Source: JBBDIX01 sp040880235 (lineage in GTDB: Bacteria > Actinomycetota > Nitriliruptoria > Nitriliruptorales > Nitriliruptoraceae). Taken from it: a stretch of 28,787 bases of DNA. The first letter of the stretch is position 1, and the number at the start of each line of letters is the position of its first letter. The stretch covers positions 1 to 28,787 of the forward strand of contig JBBDIX010000040.1 in the NCBI GenBank assembly GCA_040880235.1, read 5' to 3'. The notes beneath the pieces are model-generated. The model worked only from the letters and a program-made list of their open reading frames with translations, was not told the origin of the DNA and did not search any database. Shown in pieces: positions 1 to 8,356 of this stretch. The position numbers were made by a program, and so were the translations under genes.

Positions 1-479
1 GGGGACACCGGGGCGCTCGCTGGGACGGCGGCACCGGGGCGCAGTTGCGGGGTGGCGGCCGACCACCGGGCACGCTCGTCGTCGTCGCCCCGGGCCCACA
101 CGACTGCCGACCCGGTGGCGGCGAACAGCACGGGCACCACGACGGCGTCACCGGACCACAGCCCGAGTCCACGCAGCAGCAGGAGCAGTCCGAGCAGCAC
201 CAGCGCGAGGGCGACACCCTGCTGGGTCGTGGCCGGACGCACCCGGCGTTCGGTGTCGGGGGGCTCGGTCGGCAGCAGTGCCCACAGCACCCCGTAGAGC
301 AGCAGGCCGAAGCCGCCGGCGAAGGCCAGTACCACGAACCCGATGCGCACGAGCACCGGATCGACGCCCAGGCGTGTACCGATCCCGCCGGCGACACCGG
401 CCACGACCCGGTCGTCGACCGTGCGCTGCAGACGGGATCCTGCACCGTTCTCGCCGGACGTCCGGGTGGTGGGTTCCAT
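1..479 (-). CDS. PspC-domain sensor histidine kinase, N-terminal part (runs off the left edge)
   Basis: Reading leftward from an ATG at 479-477 the frame stays open to base 1, giving about 159 residues. Residues about 17-70 form a PspC domain: a basic segment, then V-A-G-V-A-G-G-I-G-T-R-L-G-V-D and a hydrophobic helix ending in L-L-P. Two more membrane segments follow (about 85-105 and 108-125), then a charged stretch. In Actinobacteria this PspC plus extra-helix arrangement is the sensor part of histidine kinases that lie divergent to a PspC/LiaF-like protein, as here (neighbour starts at 664). The kinase domain would lie outside the window, so the kinase assignment is inference. The PspC fold is seen directly. 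Its likely role is envelope-stress sensing at the cytoplasmic membrane. Confidence 0.8.
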   Translation of the reverse strand, partial: MEPTTRTSGENGAGSRLQRTVDDRVVAGVAGGIGTRLGVDPVLVRIGFVVLAFAGGFGLLLYGVLWALLPTEPPDTERRVRPATTQQGVALALVLLGLLLLLRGLGLWSGDAVVVPVLFAATGSAVVWARGDDDERARWSAATPQLRPGAAVPASAPVS

Positions 480-663
480 ACCGGCAATGGTCGCACAGGA
501 CCCGCCCGGGCTCCACCGTCGGTGCCCGACCGCACCCCGGAGGGGATCAGGGTCACGTCAGGGGGTTCCCTGATGTCGGATCGCGGGGACTGGCCGCATG
601 ATGCCCTCGACCGCTGGGCGTCCGCCGACACCCGGCACACCGAGCAGCACGGAGTGGACGACG
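480..663. promoter_or_regulatory. Divergent intergenic region of the PspC module
   Basis: This 184-bp gap separates the two divergent PspC genes and should hold both promoters. A GGAG ribosome site at 651-654 fits the ATG at 664. I see no convincing operator repeat. Confidence 0.4.
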
Positions 664-2130
664 ATGACCGACGAACCCGCCGACACGCCGCAGGTCGGGG
701 CGCCCCGGACCGACACGCCACAGGGTGGGACGCGGGGCCCCCTGCGCCGCCCGCGTGAGGGTCGCATCCTCGGGGGCGTGGCTGCCGGACTCGCCGATCA
801 CCTCGGGATGGACGTGTCGATCGTGCGGATCCTGATCGTCGTGATCACGTTCGTGACCCAGGGGCTCGGACTCGTCGCCTACGTCGCCGCAGTGCTCATC
901 GTGCCCTCCGACGACGATCCGCAGCCACCCCTGGCGCGAGGTCTGTCGTCCGCGGCCACCGGGACGGACCCGGGCGGACCCGACCGGACCGCAGATCCTG
1001 CGGAGGCAGGGGTCGCGGGTCCCGCCACCCGCCGGGACGCGAGCTTCTGGGCGGGTGTGGCCCTGCTGGTGGTCGGTGCGGTGTGGTTGCTGAGCAGTCC
1101 GTTCGGCCCCGGTTGGGTGTTCGGGAGCATGTTCGGACGCGAGGTGGTGCTCGCGGGGCTGCTGATCGCCTTCGGGGTGGCGCTGTGGCAGTCAGGGGAA
1201 CGCCGACGCGTCACCCCACCACCGTCCGGTGCTCCGAGTGCCCCGGTCGGAACCTCCGATCCCACGTCCACCGTCCGACAGGAGCTCGCCGTGACCACCC
1301 ATGACCCCGACGATGCGAACGACCAGACCGTCACGTCGTCACCGAGCGTGACGGCCACGCCCGGTGACGGGATGCCGCCCGAGCCGTGGTCCCCGCCACC
1401 CGTGACGCCACGCGCATCGGATGTGCTCGGTCGTGTCACGCTCGGCGTGGCGACGATGGCCGCTGGCCTGCTGTGGATGCTCTCGATCGCCGGCATCGGG
1501 TCGATCGGTGCTGGACACGTGGTCGCCGCGGCCCTGCTCGTCGTCGGCATCGGGCTCCTCGTGGGAGCCTTCGTCGGACGCGCCCGGTGGCTGATCGCGG
1601 TCGGCGTGCTGCTCCTGCCCCTCGTGCTCGCCATCGAACTCGTGCGTCCGGTCGGCCTCGCCGCGCTGGATCTGGACCTGCGCGAGGGCGCGGGAGACGT
1701 GCGGGTCGCTCCGGCCTCGCTCGAGGAACTGGACGAGACCCACCGGCTCGCCGCCGGGCAGCTCGTGCTCGACCTGCGAGACGTCGACGTCGACCGGGAC
1801 ACGCAGCTGTCCGTCGAGGTCGGTGCGGGCGACGTGGAGGTCCTTCTGCCCGGCGACGTCACCGCGGAGATCCACGTGGCCGTGGGCGTGGGCCAGGTCC
1901 GACTCGACGACACCGTCGTGGGCGGACTGGGCGTGGAACGCGACCTGCGTGTCGACACGGGCAACGGCTCCGAGCTGCTGAGCATCGACGTCGAGCTCGG
2001 TGTCGGTCAGGTGACGGTCCGTTCGAATCACGAGGACCCGGTGCATGCTCCGCCGGCGGAACGCGCCCCCGAGTCCGACCCACAGGCCCTCGACCACCCG
2101 ATGACCCTCACGACCGCGGAGGTCCGCTGA
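664..2130 (+). CDS. PspC-domain membrane protein with LiaF-like C-terminal region
   Basis: About 488 residues. The ATG at 664 is preferred over an upstream in-frame ATG at 598 because GGAG lies 9 bases upstream and the PspC domain starts soon after. PspC core near residues 27-80 (R-I-L-G-G-V-A-A-G-L-A, then a membrane helix). Further hydrophobic pairs lie near residues 120-180 and 260-330, separated by a Pro/Thr-rich linker. The last roughly 140 residues are a repeating pattern of V-G-A-G-D-V-E-V and V-G-V-G-Q-V-R-L type, as in LiaF/DUF4097 beta-helical domains of cell-envelope stress systems. The product is probably a membrane partner of the divergent sensor kinase in an envelope-stress response. 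Its stop overlaps the next start (TGATG), so the two are translationally coupled. Confidence 0.85.
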   Translation: MTDEPADTPQVGAPRTDTPQGGTRGPLRRPREGRILGGVAAGLADHLGMDVSIVRILIVVITFVTQGLGLVAYVAAVLIVPSDDDPQPPLARGLSSAATGTDPGGPDRTADPAEAGVAGPATRRDASFWAGVALLVVGAVWLLSSPFGPGWVFGSMFGREVVLAGLLIAFGVALWQSGERRRVTPPPSGAPSAPVGTSDPTSTVRQELAVTTHDPDDANDQTVTSSPSVTATPGDGMPPEPWSPPPVTPRASDVLGRVTLGVATMAAGLLWMLSIAGIGSIGAGHVVAAALLVVGIGLLVGAFVGRARWLIAVGVLLLPLVLAIELVRPVGLAALDLDLREGAGDVRVAPASLEELDETHRLAAGQLVLDLRDVDVDRDTQLSVEVGAGDVEVLLPGDVTAEIHVAVGVGQVRLDDTVVGGLGVERDLRVDTGNGSELLSIDVELGVGQVTVRSNHEDPVHAPPAERAPESDPQALDHPMTLTTAEVR

Positions 2131-2345
2131 TGACCCGCCACCCACTCGACGTACTGTCCCTCGTGTTCGGGATCCTGTTCGTCGCCATCGCCACGATCGG
2201 CCTCGTGGACGCCCTGACGCTGTCGCTCGGTGACCTGCGCTGGCTGCTGCCCGCGCTGCTGATCGTCATCGGGGGCGTGCTGCTGGTGACCGGCGGAACA
2301 CGTGCGGTCCGCGCGGAGGTCACGGAGGACGGCGACGCGCGGTAG
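2130..2345 (+). CDS. Small two-helix membrane protein
   Basis: 71 residues starting at the ATG that overlaps the previous stop by one base. Two hydrophobic helices (about residues 8-27 and 37-54) are separated by a short loop, followed by a charged tail ending D-G-D-A-R. Small proteins of this type often end PspC/LiaF-like operons in Actinobacteria. No enzymatic motif is visible. Function unknown; the tight overlap implies it belongs to the same stress module. Confidence 0.7.
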   Translation: MTRHPLDVLSLVFGILFVAIATIGLVDALTLSLGDLRWLLPALLIVIGGVLLVTGGTRAVRAEVTEDGDAR

Positions 2346-2446
2346 GGTCACCCGACGGTGGCCAGGTCCGGCCATCGGAGACGTCGCGCTCCGCCATCAT
2401 GACCGCGTGTTTCGCCTCTCAGCGGCCACGCAGCGAAGGACGACGC

Positions 2447-3754
2447 GTGCCCGCGACCATCATCGTCGGCGCCCAGTGGGGAGACGAGGGCAAGGGCAAG
2501 GCCACCGACATGCTGGCCGACACCACCGACCTCGTCGTGCGCTACCAGGGCGGCAACAACGCCGGCCACACCGTCATCGTCGGTGACGAGGTCTTCAAGC
2601 TCCACCTCATCCCGTCGGGGATCCTCTACCGGCACGTCACGCCCGTCGTCGCCGACGGGGTCGTGCTCGACCCCAGGGTCATGCTCGAGGAGCTCGACGG
2701 ACTGGAGGCCCGCGGGCTGGAGGCCTTCGCGCGGGTCAAGGTGTCGGGCAACGCCCATCTCATCATGCCGTTCCACCGGGAACTCGACCTGCTGATCGAA
2801 CGGCGACTCGGCAAGGCGAACCTCGGCACCACGCGTCGGGGCATCGGGCCGGCGTACGCCGACAAGGCCGCTCGTGTCGGACTGCGCTTCCAGGACCTGT
2901 TCGACGAGAAGATCTTCCGCCAGAAGCTCGAGGCGGTCCTGATCCACAAGAATGAACAGCTGACGCGCATCTACAACCGTCTGCCCATGCAGCTCGACGA
3001 GATCGCCGACGAGTACCTCGGGTACGCGCAGCGCCTCGCGCCACTGCTGGCCGACACCACCGAACTGATCCACACGTCGCTGGAGGCCGGTCGCCACATC
3101 ATCCTCGAGGGCGCACAGGGCACGATGCTCGACCTCGACCACGGCACCTACCCGTTCGTGACCTCGTCGAACCCTGTGGCCGGTGGCGCACTGACCGGGG
3201 CGGGCCTCGGGCCGCGCCACGTCGACCGCGTCATCGGGATCACCAAGGCGTACGTGACCCGAGTGGGCGCAGGGCCGTTCCCCACCGAACTCTTCGACGA
3301 CGTCGGCGCACGCATGTGTGAGATCGGTGGGGAGTACGGGACCACCACGGGACGGCGGCGGCGGGTCGGCTGGTTCGACGGCGTGCTCGCGCGCTACGCC
3401 AACCGGGTCAATGGGTTCACCGACCTGTTCCTGACCAAGCTTGACGTGCTCAGTGCGTTCGACACCCTGCGCATCGCGACCTCCTACACCCACGACGGCG
3501 CCACCTACGAGCAGTTCCCCCCGCACCAGTCAGTCGTCCACCATGCCGAACCCGTCTACGAGGACCTGCCCGGCTGGGGAGACGACATCTCCGAGGTGGA
3601 GCGCTACGAGGATCTGCCGCGTGAGGCTCGCGACTACGTGGACGCCATCGAGGAACACGCCCACGCGCCGGTGACGTGGGTCTCGATCGGCCCGAAGCGG
3701 TCGCAGACGCTCGTGCGACGCGACGTCCCGCTCGTGCCCGCAAGCCGGGGCTGA
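2447..3754 (+). CDS. purA: Adenylosuccinate synthetase
   Basis: 435 residues, the usual family length. It ligates aspartate to IMP using GTP, the first committed step from IMP to AMP, in the cytoplasm. The N-terminal P-loop G-D-E-G-K-G-K is at residues 12-18. The substrate motifs N-N-A-G-H-T and T-R-R-G-I-G-P-A-Y are present, and the C-terminal signature G-T-T-T-G-R-R-R-R-V-G-W is intact. The GTG at 2447 is chosen because GAAGGA ends 6 bases upstream and the protein then begins V-P-A-T-I-I-V-G-A-Q-W as in the family; an upstream ATG at 2399 would add 16 unrelated residues. purD follows after two bases, so the genes are co-transcribed. Confidence 0.97.
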   Translation: MPATIIVGAQWGDEGKGKATDMLADTTDLVVRYQGGNNAGHTVIVGDEVFKLHLIPSGILYRHVTPVVADGVVLDPRVMLEELDGLEARGLEAFARVKVSGNAHLIMPFHRELDLLIERRLGKANLGTTRRGIGPAYADKAARVGLRFQDLFDEKIFRQKLEAVLIHKNEQLTRIYNRLPMQLDEIADEYLGYAQRLAPLLADTTELIHTSLEAGRHIILEGAQGTMLDLDHGTYPFVTSSNPVAGGALTGAGLGPRHVDRVIGITKAYVTRVGAGPFPTELFDDVGARMCEIGGEYGTTTGRRRRVGWFDGVLARYANRVNGFTDLFLTKLDVLSAFDTLRIATSYTHDGATYEQFPPHQSVVHHAEPVYEDLPGWGDDISEVERYEDLPREARDYVDAIEEHAHAPVTWVSIGPKRSQTLVRRDVPLVPASRG

Positions 3755-3756
3755 CC

Positions 3757-5025
3757 ATGGGCGACCGCGTCCTGGTCGTCGGAGCCGGCGCCCGCGAGCA
3801 CGCGATCGCGTGGCGGCTCGCCGCCAGCCCGTCGGTCGGAGAGGTCGTCACCGCACCGGGCAACCCCGGAACGGCCGGTCTCGGCACGAACCTGCCGGTC
3901 GACGTCACGGACCCCGTGGCCATCGCTCGGGTCGCCGAGTCAGTCGACGCGTCGCTGGTGGTCATCGGTCCGGAGGGACCACTGGTCGCCGGGGCGGCCG
4001 ACGAACTGCGTCGCCGCGAGATCCCGGTGTTCGGCCCGTCGGCTGCTGCTGCCCGTATCGAGGGGTCCAAGGCCTTCGCCAAGGACGTGATGCAGTCTGC
4101 GGGTGTGCCGACCGCCGGGTACGTCGCGACGTACGACCGCGACGATGCCCACGAGGCGCTCGAACGGTTCGCGCCGCCCTACGTCGTGAAGGCCGACGGA
4201 CTCGCGGCAGGCAAGGGTGTGCGGATCACTGACGACCTGGCGGAGGCACGCGACGCGGTCGACGACGCGCTCGTGCGCCGGGTGTTCGGTGACGCCGGGG
4301 CACAGGTCGTCATCGAGGAGTTCCTCGACGGTCCGGAACGCAGCGTGTTCGCGGTCTGTGACGGCACCGAGGCGGTGCTTCTCACCCCCGCGCAGGACTT
4401 CAAGCGAGTGGGAGACGGCGACACCGGGCTGAACACCGGAGGCATGGGCGCGTTTGCGCCGGTGCCGACGTTCACGCGGGCGGACGCCGATCCGCTGATC
4501 GACGTGGTGTTCCGGCCGGTACTCGCCGAGATGGCGGACCGGGGCACGCCGTACCGCGGCCTGTTGTATGCCGGCCTGGTCGACACGGCCGACGGCCCGC
4601 GGCTGCTGGAGTTCAACGCCCGGTTCGGTGACCCGGAGACCCAGGTGGTCCTGCCGCTGCTCGACGGAGACCTCGGCGTCCTGCTGGGTGCCGCGGCGAC
4701 GGGCAACGTCGTCGACGCGCGGATCGGCTGGTATCCGGGGGCGGCGGTGACCGTCGTGCTCGCCAGCGGTGGGTACCCGGGGGCGTACGAGACCGGCGTT
4801 CCCATCGACGGGGTCGACGAGGCCGACGCACTCGACGACGTTGTCGTGTTCCACGCGGGCACACGACGCGACGACGACCGGCTCGTGACCGCCGGTGGGC
4901 GCGTCCTGTCGGTGACCGCGATGGGGTTCGACGTCGCCGATGCGCGTGCTCGTGCCCACGACGCAGCGGAACGCATCACGTTCGCTGGTCGGCACCGGCG
5001 TACCGACATCGCTGCGGGGATCTGA
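3757..5025 (+). CDS. purD: Phosphoribosylamine-glycine ligase (GAR synthetase)
   Basis: 422 residues. Second step of IMP synthesis: ATP-dependent joining of glycine to phosphoribosylamine. The N-terminal domain begins R-V-L-V-V-G-A-G-A-R-E-H-A. The ATP-grasp region shows V-K-A-D-G-L-A-A-G-K-G-V, then N-T-G-G-M-G-A and the metal-binding F-N-A-R-F-G-D-P-E-T-Q. The ATG at 3757 is chosen because it follows the purA stop by two bases and gives the family N-terminus; the in-frame ATG at 3676 lies inside purA. Complete, with no visible damage. Confidence 0.97.
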   Translation: MGDRVLVVGAGAREHAIAWRLAASPSVGEVVTAPGNPGTAGLGTNLPVDVTDPVAIARVAESVDASLVVIGPEGPLVAGAADELRRREIPVFGPSAAAARIEGSKAFAKDVMQSAGVPTAGYVATYDRDDAHEALERFAPPYVVKADGLAAGKGVRITDDLAEARDAVDDALVRRVFGDAGAQVVIEEFLDGPERSVFAVCDGTEAVLLTPAQDFKRVGDGDTGLNTGGMGAFAPVPTFTRADADPLIDVVFRPVLAEMADRGTPYRGLLYAGLVDTADGPRLLEFNARFGDPETQVVLPLLDGDLGVLLGAAATGNVVDARIGWYPGAAVTVVLASGGYPGAYETGVPIDGVDEADALDDVVVFHAGTRRDDDRLVTAGGRVLSVTAMGFDVADARARAHDAAERITFAGRHRRTDIAAGI

Positions 5026-5073
5026 CCGGACTGTTCAGCTGATCGGGGCGATCGGGCGAGCGGGGCCTGCTGG

Positions 5074-5079
5074 TAGATT
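5074..5079 (+). promoter_or_regulatory. Possible -10 box before purE
   Basis: TAGATT lies 31 bases upstream of the purE start, in the 85-bp gap after purD. No good -35 box is visible at the expected distance. It fits the actinobacterial TANNNT -10 pattern but could be chance. Confidence 0.25.
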
Positions 5080-5110
5080 GCGGGTACTCGTGGTGATCTG
5101 GGAGGCAGCC

Positions 5111-5632
5111 GTGGACCAGCCACTCGTCGGTATCGTGATGGGGTCGAAGTCCGACCTTCCCGTCATGGAGAAGGCGTCCGACCAGCTGTCCGAGTTCGGG
5201 GTGCCCCACACGCTCGACGTCATGTCGGCCCACCGCAACCCGGCGAAGGTCAGTGCGTGGGCCAGTGGCGCACGCGAGGCTGGGTACCGCGTGCTGATCG
5301 CAGGTGCCGGACGCGCTGCCCACCTTCCCGGGGTCGTGGCCGCGCACACGCAGCTGCCCGTCATCGGGGTGCCGTGCCTGTCAGACCACCTCGGCGGTGC
5401 CGACGCCCTCTACTCGATCGTGCAGATGCCGCCCGGAGTGCCCGTTGCCACGGTGGGCATCGACAGCGCCCGCAACGCCGCGATCCTTGCCGTACAGATC
5501 CTCGCGCTGGCCGACGATCCGCTGGCTGGCCTGCTCGAGGAGTTCCGCGCCGCGCAGTCCGAGAAGGGCATGGAGCACCGGGACATCTCCGGAGGCGACG
5601 AGCAGGTCACGTTCGGCTTCCGTCCCTCCTGA
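5111..5632 (+). CDS. purE: N5-carboxyaminoimidazole ribonucleotide mutase (PurE class I)
   Basis: 173 residues. It converts N5-CAIR to CAIR in purine synthesis and normally works with PurK, which is not in this window. The motif G-S-K-S-D (residues 11-15) and the catalytic region S-A-H-R (His41) are present, followed by G-A-G-R-A-A-H-L-P-G and the C-terminal N-A-A-I-L-A-V-Q-I-L helix. The GTG at 5111 is preferred because GGGAGG (5100-5105) sits five bases upstream; the upstream in-frame ATG at 4940 lies within purD. Convergent with the next gene, with only 18 bases between stops. Confidence 0.95.
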   Translation: MDQPLVGIVMGSKSDLPVMEKASDQLSEFGVPHTLDVMSAHRNPAKVSAWASGAREAGYRVLIAGAGRAAHLPGVVAAHTQLPVIGVPCLSDHLGGADALYSIVQMPPGVPVATVGIDSARNAAILAVQILALADDPLAGLLEEFRAAQSEKGMEHRDISGGDEQVTFGFRPS

Positions 5633-5650
5633 CGCGCCGGATGCTCGCGC

Positions 5651-6391
5651 TCAGGCGTCGGGCAGGCCCACCCACCGGTGCGCACCGTCCATGGTGCGTT
5701 CCCGCTTCCACACCGGCGTGTCACGCTTGACCCGTTCCAGTGCGTCCTCGCACGCGGCGAAGGCCGCAGCCCGGTGCGCCGACGCGCACGCGACGAGGAT
5801 CGTGTGCTCGCCCACGGTGAGTTCCCCGACGGCGTGGAGCAGGGCGATCCCGGTGACCTCCGGGTGGTCCACGGCGACGGCCCGTGCGGTGTCGGCGAGC
5901 ACGCGGCGGGCCATGTCCGGGTAGACCGAGTAGTCCAGACCGACCACCCCGTCCAGATCCGGCGCGTGGTCGCGGACGGTCCCCAGGAACAGCACGGTGC
6001 CACCCACCGACGGGGACACGATCGCGGCCAGTGCCGACTCCACGTCGATCGGGGGTGCCATGAGCCCGGTCAGCATCGCGAAGCCGTCGACCCGTTCGAG
6101 CGTCGGCGGGACGTCCACGTGGGTGTCCCCGGGCAGGTCGTCGTCGGATCCGCCAGCCACTGGTGGCAGCAGCGCCACCTCCGAGTCCTGGGTGACGGCG
6201 ACGTCGAGACCGGCAACCTCGAGGTCCACGGCGACCTTCACGGCGTCGAGCAGGCCCGCGATCTCCGGGACCTGGGACGCCACGGCGGCGCGCAGGTCGG
6301 CGACCCGTGCCGGGTCGGGCAGGGTGATGTGCACCACGGTGCGCCGGGCACGGCTCGCGAGGCCGCCGAACAGACGCACGTCGACGTCCAC
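5651..6391 (-). CDS. moaE: MoaD-MoaE fusion (molybdopterin synthase, both subunits in one chain)
   Basis: 246 residues from a GTG at 6391, with GAGGGA just upstream. Residues 1-81 are a ubiquitin-like MoaD domain ending L-P-P-V-A-G-G (Gly80-Gly81). A D/P-rich linker of about 15 residues follows, then a MoaE domain (about 100-246) with G-T-V-R-D-H-A and K-R-D-T-P-V-W-K-R-E (Lys222 and Lys229 region). Molybdopterin synthase inserts two sulfurs into cyclic pyranopterin monophosphate. The sulfur is carried on the free C-terminal glycine of MoaD, which here is internal. The related MoaX fusion of Mycobacterium tuberculosis is known to be cleaved after its Gly-Gly, so cleavage here is likely but inferred. 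Divergent from moaA. Confidence 0.93.
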   Translation of the reverse strand: MDVDVRLFGGLASRARRTVVHITLPDPARVADLRAAVASQVPEIAGLLDAVKVAVDLEVAGLDVAVTQDSEVALLPPVAGGSDDDLPGDTHVDVPPTLERVDGFAMLTGLMAPPIDVESALAAIVSPSVGGTVLFLGTVRDHAPDLDGVVGLDYSVYPDMARRVLADTARAVAVDHPEVTGIALLHAVGELTVGEHTILVACASAHRAAAFAACEDALERVKRDTPVWKRERTMDGAHRWVGLPDA

Positions 6392-6475
6392 GGATCCCTC
6401 GATGCTGGTCGGTGCGCGGTGATCGGCACCGCGCCGCTGTGGGGAAGGTAACGGCACCGATACGCTCGATGGATC
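6392..6475. promoter_or_regulatory. Divergent region between moaDE and moaA
   Basis: This 84-bp region must hold both promoters. On the plus strand TACGCT at 6461-6466 could be a -10 box; transcription would then begin within a few bases of the moaA ATG (6476), which also lacks a good ribosome site. A leaderless moaA mRNA is therefore possible. Confidence 0.3.
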
Positions 6476-7564
6476 ATGGGATCTCCTCCGGACATCGTCC
6501 GCGCGCCTTCGGGTGGCGACCTGCTCACGGACCGGCTCGGCCGGCCCGTGGAGGACCTGCGTGTCTCGCTGACCGACCGCTGCAACCTGCGCTGCACCTA
6601 CTGCATGCCGCGGGAGATGTTCGGCCCTGACTTCGCGTTCCTCGATCGTCGGGAACTGCTCACATTCGAGGAGATCGTTCGACTGGTGCGCGTGTTCGCG
6701 GGCCTGGGTGTCTCGAAGTTGCGGGTCACGGGGGGAGAGCCTCTGCTGCGCCGCGACCTGCCGGACCTGCTGGCCGAACTGGTCGCGGTCGACGGGATCG
6801 ACGACATCGCGCTGACGACCAACGGAATCCTGCTGCCGCGGCTCGCCGAGCCCCTTCGTGCGGCAGGTCTCGATCGGGTCACGGTCAGCCTCGACGCGCT
6901 CGACGACGACACGTTCCGCAGCATCGCCGACACGACCCAGCCGGTCGCCGCCGTGCTCGACGGGATCACGGCCGCCGTCGCGGCAGGGTTCGATCCGGTG
7001 AAGGTCAACACCGTCGTGCAGCGGGGAGTCAACGACGACCAGATCGAACCGCTCGCACAGTGGGCACGCGAGGTCGGTGCGACCATCCGGTTCATCGAGT
7101 TCATGGACGTCGGCACCACCAACGGCTGGGTGAGAGACCGCGTCGTGCCCTCCGAGGAGGTCGTGGAACGGATCGCCGCCCGCTGGCCCATCGAACCGAT
7201 CGATCCGGTCGATCCCGTGGAGGCCTCGGACGCGGGTGCTGCGGGAGCACGGATGGGCGCCGTGGCCGAGCGCTATCGCTACCTCGACGGTGCGGGCGAC
7301 GTCGGGGTCATCGCGTCGGTGACCCGCCCGTTCTGTCGAACGTGCACGCGTGCCCGACTGTCGGCGATCGGGGAGCTCTACACCTGCCTGTTCGCCGCGC
7401 AGGGGCACGACCTGCGTGCTCCGCTGCGTGACGGCGGCGGCGACGACCAGCTCGCCGACCTCATCCGGCAGGTCTGGTCGGCCCGTACGGACCGCGCGTC
7501 CGAACTGCGTTCGGCCGAAGGACTGACCGGACCGCGCGTGGAGATGTCCTACATCGGCGGGTGA
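6476..7564 (+). CDS. moaA: GTP 3',8-cyclase (MoaA, radical SAM)
   Basis: 362 residues. It converts GTP to 3',8-cyclo-GTP, the first step of molybdenum-cofactor synthesis. The radical-SAM cluster motif C-N-L-R-C-T-Y-C gives Cys36, Cys40 and Cys43. The motif V-T-G-G-E-P-L-L-R binds SAM. A second cluster is marked by P-F-C-R-T-C and a third cysteine in L-Y-T-C-L-F. The chain ends Y-I-G-G, the C-terminal double glycine required for MoaA activity. MoaC, the usual partner, is not in this window. The next gene downstream is convergent and belongs to an R-M system. Confidence 0.97.
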   Translation: MGSPPDIVRAPSGGDLLTDRLGRPVEDLRVSLTDRCNLRCTYCMPREMFGPDFAFLDRRELLTFEEIVRLVRVFAGLGVSKLRVTGGEPLLRRDLPDLLAELVAVDGIDDIALTTNGILLPRLAEPLRAAGLDRVTVSLDALDDDTFRSIADTTQPVAAVLDGITAAVAAGFDPVKVNTVVQRGVNDDQIEPLAQWAREVGATIRFIEFMDVGTTNGWVRDRVVPSEEVVERIAARWPIEPIDPVDPVEASDAGAAGARMGAVAERYRYLDGAGDVGVIASVTRPFCRTCTRARLSAIGELYTCLFAAQGHDLRAPLRDGGGDDQLADLIRQVWSARTDRASELRSAEGLTGPRVEMSYIGG

Positions 7565-7636
7565 GTTGCGGGGAGCTTCGGGCAGATCAGCAGTTCACGA
7601 GAGTGGTCGTTGCGCTGGCCGAGGCGAGACGGAGGA

Positions 7637-8356
7637 TCAGTCGAGTGAGCGGATCTCGCGGACCCGGTTGTGCAGAGTGGTGGCGAAGTGCTGGAACGAG
7701 AGGGCGCTGCTCGGGTAGCTGACCTGGGCGGAGTCGCGCGGCGACATCGCGAAGGTGACGGCGTCGAGCATGCGCTCCTGATGCAGCCGGGTGAACGCGG
7801 CTGCGTACCGCTGCATGTAGGAGGCTCCTTCGAACATCGAGTCCGCGGGCAGGAGCCCGCGGCCCGTCCGCACCGAGCGCGTCGATCGTTCAGATTCCTC
7901 GACGACCATCAGATAGCCAAACCAGGGGCGCAGGCCTGGGACCAGTCCGTTGTCCACGGCCTTCCAGAAGTCCACCGTCTGACCGATGGCCTCTTCGATC
8001 CGGTTGTTCAGGTTGTTTCCGAAACTGCCCACTTGGGACTTGAGTTCGATCACCGCGATCAGCGTGTTGCCTTCGAGCACGACGAGGTCCCAGTCCTTGA
8101 ACTCTCGGAACCATCCCGGGAGCTTGGCCGACCTGCCATTGTGGATGGCAGCCTCGTTCACGCCCGCGTCGATCAGCACGCGGCGGATGAGCGCCTCGAT
8201 CGGACCAAGGTGCTGCCCGCCTGTCACCGAGCCTCGGGTACCAGCATCTGCCACCCCGCGCAGTGCCTGCTCAGTCGCCTGTCGGTCGCGGATCCCCCAG
8301 AACGCAGCAACCGCTTCCTGCATCAGTGGTTCGTAGTCGGGCAGATCACCGGGCAT
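7637..8356 (-). CDS. Type II restriction endonuclease, XhoI/PaeR7I family (predicted CTCGAG cutter)
   Basis: 239 residues, close to the roughly 246 of PaeR7I. The D-(E/D)-x-K nuclease site is visible as Asp90 in F-K-D-W-D-L-V-V, then Glu105 and Lys107 in A-V-I-E-L-K-S-Q, followed by the family-typical N-N-L-N-N-R-I-E-E-A-I-G-Q-T-V-D-F-W. The ATG at 8356 overlaps the methyltransferase stop by 11 bases, so methylase is translated first and the endonuclease is coupled to it; an upstream in-frame ATG at 8503 lies deep inside the methylase. CTCGAG as target is inferred from the family. The genome must be methylated, since CTCGAG occurs here, for example at 2684 and 3104. Confidence 0.88.
   Translation of the reverse strand: MPGDLPDYEPLMQEAVAAFWGIRDRQATEQALRGVADAGTRGSVTGGQHLGPIEALIRRVLIDAGVNEAAIHNGRSAKLPGWFREFKDWDLVVLEGNTLIAVIELKSQVGSFGNNLNNRIEEAIGQTVDFWKAVDNGLVPGLRPWFGYLMVVEESERSTRSVRTGRGLLPADSMFEGASYMQRYAAAFTRLHQERMLDAVTFAMSPRDSAQVSYPSSALSFQHFATTLHNRVREIRSLD

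Noticed and set aside
879..1985. Long open frame antisense to the PspC/LiaF-like gene
   Set aside because: Ser/Arg/Thr-rich composition without domains, typical of an antisense frame in high-GC DNA; the plus-strand frame has clear motifs.
2348..3526. Long minus-strand frame over purA
   Set aside because: purA is unmistakable on the plus strand; the antisense frame has no recognisable features.
6392..7408. Minus-strand extension of the MoaD-MoaE frame across moaA
   Set aside because: The frame happens to be open, but moaA lies on the other strand and the MoaD domain begins at 6391.
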